A stretch of DNA of 16,543 nucleotides from Erysipelotrichaceae bacterium UBA2227 (GTDB lineage Bacteria > Bacillota_I > Bacilli_A > Erysipelotrichales > Erysipelotrichaceae). The position numbers and the translations under genes were made by a program. The stretch is taken from assembly GCA_002348095.1 (NCBI GenBank), contig DDYT01000049.1, positions 1 through 16,543 on the forward strand, written 5' to 3'. Below, piece after piece: positions 1 to 5,756 of the stretch; position 1 is the first letter of the stretch, and each line of letters begins with the position of its first letter. The notes under the pieces are model-generated. The model was not told the DNA's origin, searched no databases, and saw nothing but the letters and a program-made list of their open reading frames with translations.

Positions 1-485
1 TCCATTGGATGATCGAAGGTGCGGAAGCAGTTGTCTGGGTCAAACACGGTACAACCGCAGAAGTATATGGAGATGGTATGGAAGGCGAACTTACAACCAG
101 TGACAATAAAGGAATAAGTAATGTCGTGTTTTTGATCGAGTTGCTTGATGATGAAGATGAAGAACTTGATGACGAAGATGAAAACGACGATGATGAAGAA
201 CTGGATGACGAAGAAGAAGAAAACGATGATGAGGAAGAAGAACTAGACGACGAAGAAGAAAACGACGATGAGGAAGAAGAATTAGACGACGAAGAAGAGG
301 AAGATGATGACGAAGTCTTAGGCGATGACGATGAAAACGTTGATGAAGAAGAGGAAGAAGAAGATGAAGTCCTCGGTGAAGACGACGAACAACTGCCGGA
401 TACTTCCGATGCAACATCCGGACTTGGCTTGTTAGGCGGTCTGCTCGGCTTTGTAATGTTGCTTGCTTCAAAAAAGAAAGACTAA
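1..485 (+). CDS. C-terminal part of a sortase-anchored surface protein with acidic linker (5' truncated)
   Basis: The reading frame is open to the left edge (His-Trp precede the first visible Met at 9), so the true start lies outside the window and the N-terminal domains are missing. Numbering from that Met: residues 1-45 look like the end of a folded extracellular domain. Residues 47-127 are a low-complexity acidic linker, about four fifths Asp/Glu, built from ELDDE/ENDDE-type units with almost no basic residues. Residues 129-133 are LPDTS, followed by a hydrophobic segment (about 138-153) and the tail SKKKD. This is the layout of an LPxTG-class sorting signal, with Ser in place of the usual Gly at position five. 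The protein is therefore probably linked to the cell wall by a sortase, with the acidic stretch as an extended, possibly cation-binding stalk. Function of the exported part is unknown. Confidence 0.8.
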   Translation, partial: HWMIEGAEAVVWVKHGTTAEVYGDGMEGELTTSDNKGISNVVFLIELLDDEDEELDDEDENDDDEELDDEEEENDDEEEELDDEEENDDEEEELDDEEEEDDDEVLGDDDENVDEEEEEEDEVLGEDDEQLPDTSDATSGLGLLGGLLGFVMLLASKKKD

Positions 486-494
486 TATACAATA

Positions 495-518
495 AAAACT
501 GTCAGCGATGACAGTTTT
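495..518 (+). terminator. Intrinsic terminator after the surface-protein gene
   Basis: A perfect 10-bp stem, AAAACTGTCA / TGACAGTTTT, encloses a GCGA (GNRA) tetraloop and is followed by CTTTATT. It begins 10 bp after the stop codon at 485. The A-rich left arm means it can also work on the minus strand, so it backs up the hairpin at 527-549 between the convergent genes. Confidence 0.8.
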
Positions 519-526
519 CTTTATTG

Positions 527-549
527 AAAGGTCGGTTATCCGGCCTTTT
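527..549 (-). terminator. Intrinsic terminator of the bcd-vor operon (probably bidirectional)
   Basis: A 9-bp stem, AAAGGTCGG / CCGGCCTTT (one G-T pair), has a 4-nt loop and ends 3 bp beyond the stop codon of the last vor gene. On the minus strand it is followed by a short T-rich run and then the second hairpin at 495-518. Together they form a convergent double terminator. Confidence 0.65.
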
Positions 550-551
550 AA

Positions 552-1088
552 TTACTGATGATAGGCCAGAGCGTAGGCCTTCTGATTCACTTCCACCATC
601 TCCGGATTTTTATCACCAAACTTCTCCATGATGATGTTAAATCCGTCGGCTTCTGAGAAACCGTCCAGCTGTCTGACCAGAGAACCCAATGCAGCCATGT
701 TTTGTGTGCGCTGATTACCGGCCTCCGTTGCCAGCTGATAGAAATCCACCATGACCCAACGGATATCCGGACGTGACTCATCCTTTTTAACCATCGAAGC
801 ATTGGCCACAACGACTCCGCCCTGCTCGACCCTGGGCAAAAACTTAGTCAGAGCCGGCTGATTCATCGCCAGTAAATGCGTTATTCCGGTCGATATAATC
901 GGTGATCCGACATCATGCTCATCGATGACCACATGACAGTTGGCCGTACCGCCCCGCATCTCCGGACCGTACGACGGCATCCAGCTGACCAGATAGTTCT
1001 TATTCATCGCCATCATCGCAATCAGCTGACCTACCGAAAGGACCCCCTGACCGCCAAAACCGGCACACACCATTTTTACCTTCTTCAT
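552..1088 (-). CDS. 2-oxoacid:ferredoxin oxidoreductase, gamma subunit (VOR type)
   Basis: A 178-residue protein of the pyruvate/ketoisovalerate oxidoreductase catalytic-domain (gamma) family. In PFOR-type enzymes this domain completes the active complex that decarboxylates a 2-oxoacid, transfers the acyl group to CoA and passes electrons to ferredoxin. Family marks: the N-terminal GFGGQGV loop (residues 10-16) and GPEMRGGTANC (41-51). The length matches stand-alone gamma subunits. ATG is preceded by AAGGGGG, and the start overlaps the beta-subunit stop as ATGA (1085-1088), implying translational coupling. It is the last gene of the operon and is followed by terminators. The valine/isovalerate (VOR) assignment rests on the VorB-like alpha subunit and the upstream leucine/valine dehydrogenase. 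Pyruvate or 2-oxoglutarate as substrate cannot be excluded from this subunit alone. Confidence 0.9.
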   Translation of the reverse strand: MKKVKMVCAGFGGQGVLSVGQLIAMMAMNKNYLVSWMPSYGPEMRGGTANCHVVIDEHDVGSPIISTGITHLLAMNQPALTKFLPRVEQGGVVVANASMVKKDESRPDIRWVMVDFYQLATEAGNQRTQNMAALGSLVRQLDGFSEADGFNIIMEKFGDKNPEMVEVNQKAYALAYHQ

Positions 1089-1831
1089 TGCGACGCCCCC
1101 TTGTCTTTATAGACACCCAACGGATAATACGCCGCCATGTTTTCCTTGATATATTTCAGCGAATCGACCGGTGATAATCCCCAGCCGATATTACACGAAG
1201 ACAGTACTTCAACCATACTGAAACCGCCACCATTTTTCTGAATCTCAAACGCCTTTTTAATGGCACGCTTTGCCTTACGGACACTCACCGGATCGGCCGT
1301 CATGACCCGCTCGATATACGCAGCCCCTGGAATCGTCGCCATCAGCTCCGCCATCCGGATCGGTTCGCCCTGTTGTGTCACATCTCGGCCATACGGAGAG
1401 GTCGTGGTGATCTGACCAGGCAGAGTTGTCGGAGCCATCTGACCGCCCGTCATCCCGTAAATCGCATTATTGACAAAAATGACCGTAATGTTATCCCCGC
1501 GATGCGCCGCCTGAACGATTTCACCGGTACCGATCGACGCCAAGTCTCCGTCACCCTGATAAGTAAAGACGATTTTATCGGGATGGACCCGCTTGACCCC
1601 GGTTGCCACCGCCGGAGCACGACCGTGCGCTGCCTGAATAGCATCACAGTTGAAAAATTCATAGCTCATGACCGAACAACCCACCGAAGCGATCGCCACC
1701 GAACGATCCAGTAAATCAAGTTCTTCCAGACATTCCGCAACCAAGCGATGAATGATTCCATGGGTACAACCCGGACAATACGTAAACGGGGTATCGGTCA
1801 ATCCCTTGGTTTTTTGAAATACGACAGCCAT
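1085..1831 (-). CDS. 2-oxoacid:ferredoxin oxidoreductase, beta subunit (TPP-binding)
   Basis: The 248-residue thiamine-pyrophosphate subunit of the VOR-type complex. Visible motifs: CPGCTHG (19-25), typical of the N-terminus of beta subunits; GDGDLASIG (93-101) with NNAIYGMTGGQ (121-131), the TPP/Mg binding GDG...NN element. The start at 1831 is chosen because GGGAGG lies just upstream inside the end of the alpha gene and the alpha stop is 1 bp away (TAA-T-ATG). A longer in-frame start at 1885 would add 18 unconserved residues inside the alpha gene. The 3' end overlaps the gamma start by ATGA. The role is decarboxylation of branched-chain 2-oxoacids to acyl-CoA, with electrons to ferredoxin. 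The substrate is inferred from context. Confidence 0.92.
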   Translation of the reverse strand: MAVVFQKTKGLTDTPFTYCPGCTHGIIHRLVAECLEELDLLDRSVAIASVGCSVMSYEFFNCDAIQAAHGRAPAVATGVKRVHPDKIVFTYQGDGDLASIGTGEIVQAAHRGDNITVIFVNNAIYGMTGGQMAPTTLPGQITTTSPYGRDVTQQGEPIRMAELMATIPGAAYIERVMTADPVSVRKAKRAIKKAFEIQKNGGGFSMVEVLSSCNIGWGLSPVDSLKYIKENMAAYYPLGVYKDKGASQ

Positions 1832-1832
1832 A

Positions 1833-2891
1833 TTACTCACCTCCCAGATGCGATTTGACCGCATCGGAAATTTCCTTTGGCTCAAAAATCATACCGCCTG
1901 CACGGCCGTAGAAATATACCGGAACTTTCCCGTTGACCGCCAGACGCACATCATGGACCATCTGACCCATCGAGAGTTCGGCGGTTAACATAAACTTAAC
2001 CTTTTCAGCAGCCTCATTGATCTGTTTGAAAGGAAACGGATATAACGTCTTGGGACGGATAAGACCGACCTTGATACCTTCACTGCGCAGTTCTTCAATG
2101 GCTGACTTGACGATTCGCGAAGGTGTCCCGTAAGCAACCAAAGCGATATCCGCATCATCCATCATATACAGATCGACCTGAACTTCATGTTCTTCAATCG
2201 CATCATATTTCTTACGCAAGGCAATATTGTGATTTTCCAAATCGACCGGATTTAAAAATAAGGAATTGATGACATTTCGCTTGCCACGGGTCACACTTTC
2301 TCCGTTGGCTGCCCAAGGTTTCTCAAATTTCGGCAACGGCTCTTCATTGATTTCCACCGGCTCCATCATCTGACCGATAACGCCATCGGCCATGACCATG
2401 ACCGGATTGCGATATTTCTCCGAAATCAAGAAAGCATCGCGAACCATCTCGGTCGCTTCCTGAACGCCGTTTGGAGCCAAAACCACGACCTTATAGTCGC
2501 CGTTACCGCCGCCGCGGGTCGCCTGATTGTAATCCCCTTGCGCCGGCAAAATTCCGCCCAGTCCGGGACCGCCGCGACTGATCGCCACGATCACGCATGG
2601 AAGCTCAGCACCGGCACAATAGGAAATCCCTTCCTGTTTCAAAGCGATCCCCGGCGAGGATGATGAGGTCATCGTCCGCGCTCCTGCCCCAGCCGCACCA
2701 TACACCATATTGATGGCTGCCAGTTCGCTCTCCGCCTGAACGAAAGCACCGCCGCTTTTCGCCAGATACTTCGACATATATTCGCAAATCTCGTTTTGCG
2801 GGGTGATCGGATACCCGAAGAAGGCATCGCATCCGGCCGCAATCGCTGCCTGAGCAATGGCTTCGTTGCCCTTCATCAGAACTTTTGCCAT
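1833..2891 (-). CDS. vorB: 2-oxoacid:ferredoxin oxidoreductase, alpha subunit, VorB-like
   Basis: A 352-residue alpha subunit (pyruvate:ferredoxin oxidoreductase domain I/II type). It has the GYPITPQNE motif (26-34), the Ala/Gly-rich segment with SSSSPG (about 68-85) and the ISRGGPGLGG region. The length and the GYPITPQNE form fit proteins annotated as 3-methyl-2-oxobutanoate dehydrogenase subunit VorB. The start at 2891 is set by the ferredoxin stop overlapping it as TGATG. An upstream in-frame start at 2963 would lie inside the ferredoxin gene and adds residues unlike the family. The gene forms a four-subunit set with the ferredoxin-like, beta and gamma genes. With the upstream amino-acid dehydrogenase, the likely substrates are the 2-oxoacids of valine, leucine and isoleucine. 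Confidence 0.9.
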   Translation of the reverse strand: MAKVLMKGNEAIAQAAIAAGCDAFFGYPITPQNEICEYMSKYLAKSGGAFVQAESELAAINMVYGAAGAGARTMTSSSSPGIALKQEGISYCAGAELPCVIVAISRGGPGLGGILPAQGDYNQATRGGGNGDYKVVVLAPNGVQEATEMVRDAFLISEKYRNPVMVMADGVIGQMMEPVEINEEPLPKFEKPWAANGESVTRGKRNVINSLFLNPVDLENHNIALRKKYDAIEEHEVQVDLYMMDDADIALVAYGTPSRIVKSAIEELRSEGIKVGLIRPKTLYPFPFKQINEAAEKVKFMLTAELSMGQMVHDVRLAVNGKVPVYFYGRAGGMIFEPKEISDAVKSHLGGE

Positions 2892-3109
2892 CAGCCATCC
2901 AACCTTTCTACCGTAATGACTGTATCCGGACACATGATCGCACAGTTGGTACAGGCGATGCACTTATCCGGATAAGCCGGATAAGCCGGATTATAACCGA
3001 TCGCATTAACCGTGGATTTATCCAGTTCTATCAGCTTGACCGGACATACCGACACACACAATCCACAACCTTTGCATCGGTTGGTATTAAAGGTAACCCT
3101 ACCTTTCAT
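2891..3109 (-). CDS. 2x[4Fe-4S] ferredoxin-like (delta) subunit of the VOR-type complex
   Basis: A 72-residue bacterial-type ferredoxin with two complete CxxCxxCxxxCP clusters: Cys12/15/18/22 (CKGCGLCVSVCP) and Cys50/53/56/60 (CIACTNCAIMCP). It is the electron-transfer subunit that carries electrons from the TPP site to soluble ferredoxin. It starts with ATG after AAAGGAG and overlaps the upstream P-loop gene by ATGA (3106-3109). Its stop overlaps the alpha start as TGATG. The spacer between the clusters reads NPAYPAYPDK and is encoded by a 9-bp tandem duplication (CCGGCTTAT twice, 2970-2987 on the plus strand). This adds a Pro-Ala-Tyr unit just before the second cluster and keeps the frame. 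Confidence 0.93.
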   Translation of the reverse strand: MKGRVTFNTNRCKGCGLCVSVCPVKLIELDKSTVNAIGYNPAYPAYPDKCIACTNCAIMCPDTVITVERLDG

Positions 3110-3765
3110 AATGACGCTCCTTTCATCCAGTCTGCCCGCAAAATCAAATGTTTGAAGATCAGCACCGGATTTTCTATTTCATTTCTGCATTGCGATGCAA
3201 TGCTTTCACTTATCATCGTATAAACGATCGGGATTTGCAACCGATCACACAGAATTTTCAACTTTCTCTGACTCTCCGTCACCAACTCAGCCGTCGTATA
3301 CTCCAGCATATGGGTGTTATGAACGATCCCGGTGATCTTCAGTTTGCTTCGCTCTTCAAACAGGCGGATCATATCCTCAATTTTATCGAGCACCGACTCC
3401 GGCCGTGACAGATTGACCACCAGCCACACCTGCGCATCTTTCAGTTCCTCAAAAAACGTAGCCAACGGACGCAAGCCGTTTTCACTGCCCGCCATATCCA
3501 GAATGATCCGGTGGTTCTGACTGATGATCCCGCTGATCGCACCGCTTAACGCCGGAAAGTCTTGGTTGATGTGATTTTTCAATAGACTTCCCACCACTTC
3601 GACGCCATGGCTTTTCAACCACACTGCCTGCTCGCGCGGACGGAAATACGGATTGATGATATCCAAATCAGCCAGATAACAGGGGGCGAGGGTAAGAGCG
3701 AGCTGTGATGCGAACTCACTCTTACCGACCCCGTAAGCCCCTGTAATGATTATTTTTTCTGACAT
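3106..3765 (-). CDS. P-loop NTPase (CobQ/MinD-like) of unknown role, embedded in the bcd-vor operon
   Basis: A 219-residue soluble protein with Walker A GAYGVGKS (9-16), then DLDIINPYFRPRE (33-45) and a Walker-B-like IILDMAGSENG (87-97). From memory, similar small ATPases with a D-x-D-x-x-N-P-Y-F-R signature occur next to 2-oxoacid:ferredoxin oxidoreductase genes in anaerobic Bacillota; their biochemical role is not established as far as I know. Gene fusion by overlap is tight: it starts 16 bp inside the dehydrogenase gene and its stop overlaps the ferredoxin start by ATGA. Plausible roles are assembly or activation of the oxidoreductase (Fe-S or cofactor loading) or regulation of it. Both are inference from position. 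There is no signal peptide, membrane segment or extra domain. Confidence 0.85.
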   Translation of the reverse strand: MSEKIIITGAYGVGKSEFASQLALTLAPCYLADLDIINPYFRPREQAVWLKSHGVEVVGSLLKNHINQDFPALSGAISGIISQNHRIILDMAGSENGLRPLATFFEELKDAQVWLVVNLSRPESVLDKIEDMIRLFEERSKLKITGIVHNTHMLEYTTAELVTESQRKLKILCDRLQIPIVYTMISESIASQCRNEIENPVLIFKHLILRADWMKGASL

Positions 3766-4844
3766 CTGCCCGGAATGTGAATGCTGTTGATGTTGCGCAT
3801 CATATCGATTCTGCGCTCAGCCATCCGATCAGCAACCAGGTAGGTCGGTGTGTTGGTTTCTTTGGAAACCCGAATGATTTCACGGATACGATCGAAAATC
3901 ATATCGATCGCTCTCATCGCCGCATCTTTATCATATCCCAGGATTTCCTGATAGACATTGATCAGACCGCCGGCATTGATGACATAGTCCGGAGCATACA
4001 CCAATCCCAAGTCATGAACCATTTGCCCGTGCGGTGCACTGTCCTTCAGCACATTATTCGCAGCCCCGGCAATGATCTTACAGCGCAAGCGTTTCAGTGT
4101 ATCATCATTGATCACAGCACCCAAAGCACACGGAGCAAAAACATCACATTTGACATCAAAGATATCATCGACAGACACGATCTCAGCCTTGGTTTGAGCT
4201 GCCACTTCTTTGACGCGTTCTTCATCAATATCCGCAATGACCAGTTTGGCTCCTTCATCGGCAAGATATTTACACAGATAAGCACCTACGTGACCGACAC
4301 CCTGAACCGCAATAACACGTCCGTCCAGTTTGGCCGATCCATAGGTTTCTTTTAAACAGGCCTTGATTCCCTTATATACACCCCAAGCCGTAAACGGTGA
4401 CGGATCGCCGGAAGTACTCGGCAAGCCCATGACGTGATTGGTTTCCATTTTGACATATTCCATATCTTCCGGAGAAGTGCCGACATCCTCAGCGGTGATA
4501 TAACGACCGCCCAATGAGTCGACATAGCGTCCGAATGCCCGCCAGAAAGCTTCCCGGCGAACCGTATCCGATTTCATTTTCTTTGAGTTACCGATGATGA
4601 CAGCTTTTCCGCCGCCCAGATTCAATCCGGCACACGCCGCTTTCTTGGTCATGCCGCGAGCCAGACGCAAGACATCGAGAATCGCATCTTCTTCATCTTC
4701 GTACTCCCAAACGCGCGTTCCGCCCAAGGCCGGACCCAATGTGGTGTTATGGATACAGATAGCCCCCTTCAACCCGGAGTTGCGGTCATACATATAGACC
4801 AATTGCTCGTATCCATACTTCTCCATGTAATCAAATTTTTTCAT
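3750..4844 (-). CDS. bcd: Leucine/valine (branched-chain amino acid) dehydrogenase
   Basis: A 364-residue Glu/Leu/Phe/Val-dehydrogenase family enzyme; the length equals typical LeuDH. It oxidatively deaminates branched-chain L-amino acids to 2-oxoacids, with NAD+ and release of ammonium. Visible active-site elements: Lys68 in MTKKAA and Lys80 in GLNLGGGKAV, at the same numbers as in well-studied Bacillus-type LeuDH; TAEDVGTS with Asp120; and the Rossmann loop GVGHVG (182-187), followed by acidic residues at the beta-2 end that favour NAD. The ATG at 4844 has AAAAGGAG 8 nt upstream. An ATG 5 nt earlier hits a stop after two codons. It is the first gene of the operon, preceded by a leader with a terminator hairpin. 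Phenylalanine dehydrogenase is a less likely alternative. Confidence 0.93.
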   Translation of the reverse strand: MKKFDYMEKYGYEQLVYMYDRNSGLKGAICIHNTTLGPALGGTRVWEYEDEEDAILDVLRLARGMTKKAACAGLNLGGGKAVIIGNSKKMKSDTVRREAFWRAFGRYVDSLGGRYITAEDVGTSPEDMEYVKMETNHVMGLPSTSGDPSPFTAWGVYKGIKACLKETYGSAKLDGRVIAVQGVGHVGAYLCKYLADEGAKLVIADIDEERVKEVAAQTKAEIVSVDDIFDVKCDVFAPCALGAVINDDTLKRLRCKIIAGAANNVLKDSAPHGQMVHDLGLVYAPDYVINAGGLINVYQEILGYDKDAAMRAIDMIFDRIREIIRVSKETNTPTYLVADRMAERRIDMMRNINSIHIPGRCQKK

Positions 4845-4884
4845 TCCATGTACTCCTTTTCAGCTTTCGCTCTGATATTTTCAG

Positions 4885-4925
4885 AAAAAAAAGGCCGCTT
4901 TGCTTACAAATACCACAAAACGACC
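4885..4925 (-). terminator. Attenuator-like intrinsic terminator in the bcd-vor leader
   Basis: On the minus strand GGTCGTTTTG (4925-4916) pairs with CAAAGCGGCC (4902-4893). This 10-bp stem has two G-U pairs and a 13-nt loop, and is followed directly by eight T (4892-4885). It lies about 40 nt before the bcd start codon, with no promoter-like sequence left in between. Transcripts for bcd must therefore read through it. It could also stop read-through from the HAD phosphatase gene upstream, which has no clear terminator of its own. Confidence 0.75.
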
Positions 4926-4999
4926 GCTGACCGGTAACCCCCGTGTGAAACCTCTAGAGGTAAGATTTGGTTTTCGCGTCGAATGCAGGTAAGAGTCAC
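4904..4999 (-). CDS. Possible leader peptide of the bcd-vor operon (31 codons)
   Basis: A small frame starts at GTG (4999-4997) and stops at TAA (4906-4904), giving 31 residues. About ten are Leu, Ile or Val, and it ends Ala-Val-Val-Leu-Trp-Tyr-Leu. The Val-Val-Leu codons (GTC GTT TTG) are the left arm of the leader terminator and the stop codon lies in its loop, so a ribosome finishing this frame would disrupt the terminator. A modest ribosome site (AAAGAAAGG) sits 10 nt before the GTG. Against it: an open stretch of 31 codons is not unlikely by chance, the start is GTG and the spacing is slightly long. I see no match to a known riboswitch or T-box in the leader. This is a hypothesis supported by geometry, not by homology. 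Confidence 0.35.
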   Translation of the reverse strand: MTLTCIRRENQILPLEVSHGGYRSAVVLWYL

Positions 5000-5032
5000 G
5001 AGCGTACGACCTTTCTTTCTTTATGCACCCTC

Positions 5033-5060
5033 ATTATAACAAAAACTTCCTTCATGTGAA
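5033..5060 (-). promoter_or_regulatory. Sigma-A-type promoter of the bcd-vor operon
   Basis: On the minus strand the -35 TTCACA (5060-5055) and a perfect -10 TATAAT (5038-5033) are separated by 16 bp. Transcription would start near 5026, giving a leader of about 180 nt before the bcd ATG. It is the only good promoter I see between the HAD phosphatase gene and bcd. Confidence 0.7.
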
Positions 5061-5070
5061 AGCGTTTACA
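5057..5070 (-). promoter_or_regulatory. cre operator (CcpA site) overlapping the bcd-vor promoter
   Basis: Minus-strand TGTAAACGCTTTCA matches the cre consensus (TGWAANCGNTNWCA) at every position. It overlaps the -35 box at 5055-5060. In Bacillota, CcpA bound at such a position represses transcription when preferred sugars are available, which fits an operon that burns amino acids. The ccpA gene is not in the window. Confidence 0.75.
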
Positions 5071-5087
5071 GTAATTTCACGCAATAA

Positions 5088-5756
5088 TCACACGACAATT
5101 TTCGTCTTCTGGTCAATCAAATCAAGGATCTCTTTCGGATGATCGACCGTGTAGGTCGCACCGGCATCGATGAGTTCCTGAATCGGACGAAATCCCCAAC
5201 TTACACCGATGCTTCGAATATCGGCATTCCTTGCAGTCATGACATCGACATTGGAATCACCTGCAAACAGACATTCTGTTTCAGACAATCCCATTTTCTC
5301 AAGAATGTATCGAGGCATCGCCGCATCGGGTTTGCGAGGCAGATCCTTTCGTTCTCCGGTCACCGCCACAAAATCAATATTCTCAAAGTACTGTCTGACC
5401 ATTACCTGAGTAAAAGTATCCGGCTTGTTGGAACAGACTCCCAGCTGAAGCCCTCTTCGATTCAATTCTTTCAGTAAGTCCGTGATCCCCGGATAGGGCT
5501 GACACTTATTTGCATAATTGCGATCGTACGCCTGTTGAAAATCCCGTATGACCTGAGTAATCATATTTGCGTCCGTCCCTTTGGGCAAAATCATTTTCAC
5601 CAGATTTTCGACGCCGTTGCCCACAAAAAAACGATATTCATCCAGAGGATGAACATCAAATCCGCAATCACGCAAAGCTTCATTAGCACTGTCCGCAATA
5701 TCCTCTAAGGTATCTAGCAGCGTGCCATCCAAATCAAAAATGATCCCCTTAATCAT
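5088..5756 (-). CDS. HAD-family phosphatase, phosphoglycolate phosphatase-like
   Basis: A 222-residue HAD subfamily IA hydrolase with all four motifs: DLDGTLLDT (8-16, nucleophile Asp8 and acid/base Asp10), SNK (109-111), the Lys142-Pro143 element, and GDSNVD (166-171). The helical cap between motifs I and II is the Gph/PpaX type. Likely substrates are small phosphate esters such as 2-phosphoglycolate or pyrophosphate; HAD-IA specificity cannot be read from sequence. The start at 5756 (MIKGIIFDLDGT) is preferred over an in-frame GTG-type start at 5780, because the family begins just before DxDGT and this ATG overlaps the carbonic-anhydrase-like gene by 8 bp. It is the last gene of a three-gene overlapping unit. 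No convincing terminator follows it. Confidence 0.85.
   Translation of the reverse strand: MIKGIIFDLDGTLLDTLEDIADSANEALRDCGFDVHPLDEYRFFVGNGVENLVKMILPKGTDANMITQVIRDFQQAYDRNYANKCQPYPGITDLLKELNRRGLQLGVCSNKPDTFTQVMVRQYFENIDFVAVTGERKDLPRKPDAAMPRYILEKMGLSETECLFAGDSNVDVMTARNADIRSIGVSWGFRPIQELIDAGATYTVDHPKEILDLIDQKTKIVV

Noticed and set aside
91..492. Minus-strand reading frame rich in His, Arg and Leu opposite the acidic repeat.
   Set aside because: It is the antisense image of GAT/GAA-type codons; no ribosome site, no family resemblance, and it crosses the terminator.
495..549. Possible CRISPR or repeat array from the two adjacent hairpins.
   Set aside because: The two inverted repeats differ in sequence and behave as convergent terminators.
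3777..4355. Long plus-strand frame (192 codons) opposite the dehydrogenase gene.
   Set aside because: Shadow of a well-conserved enzyme gene; no ribosome site or motif.
4911..4975. Resemblance of GGGGGTTACCGG and GACGCGAAAACC in the leader to parts of the c-di-GMP-I riboswitch.
   Set aside because: The upstream GCAAACC and GAAA-loop elements and the overall order of the c-di-GMP-I consensus are missing.
4904..4999. T-box riboswitch upstream of bcd.
   Set aside because: No AGGGTGGNACCGCG-type T-box sequence or specifier-loop layout, and the leader is shorter than usual.
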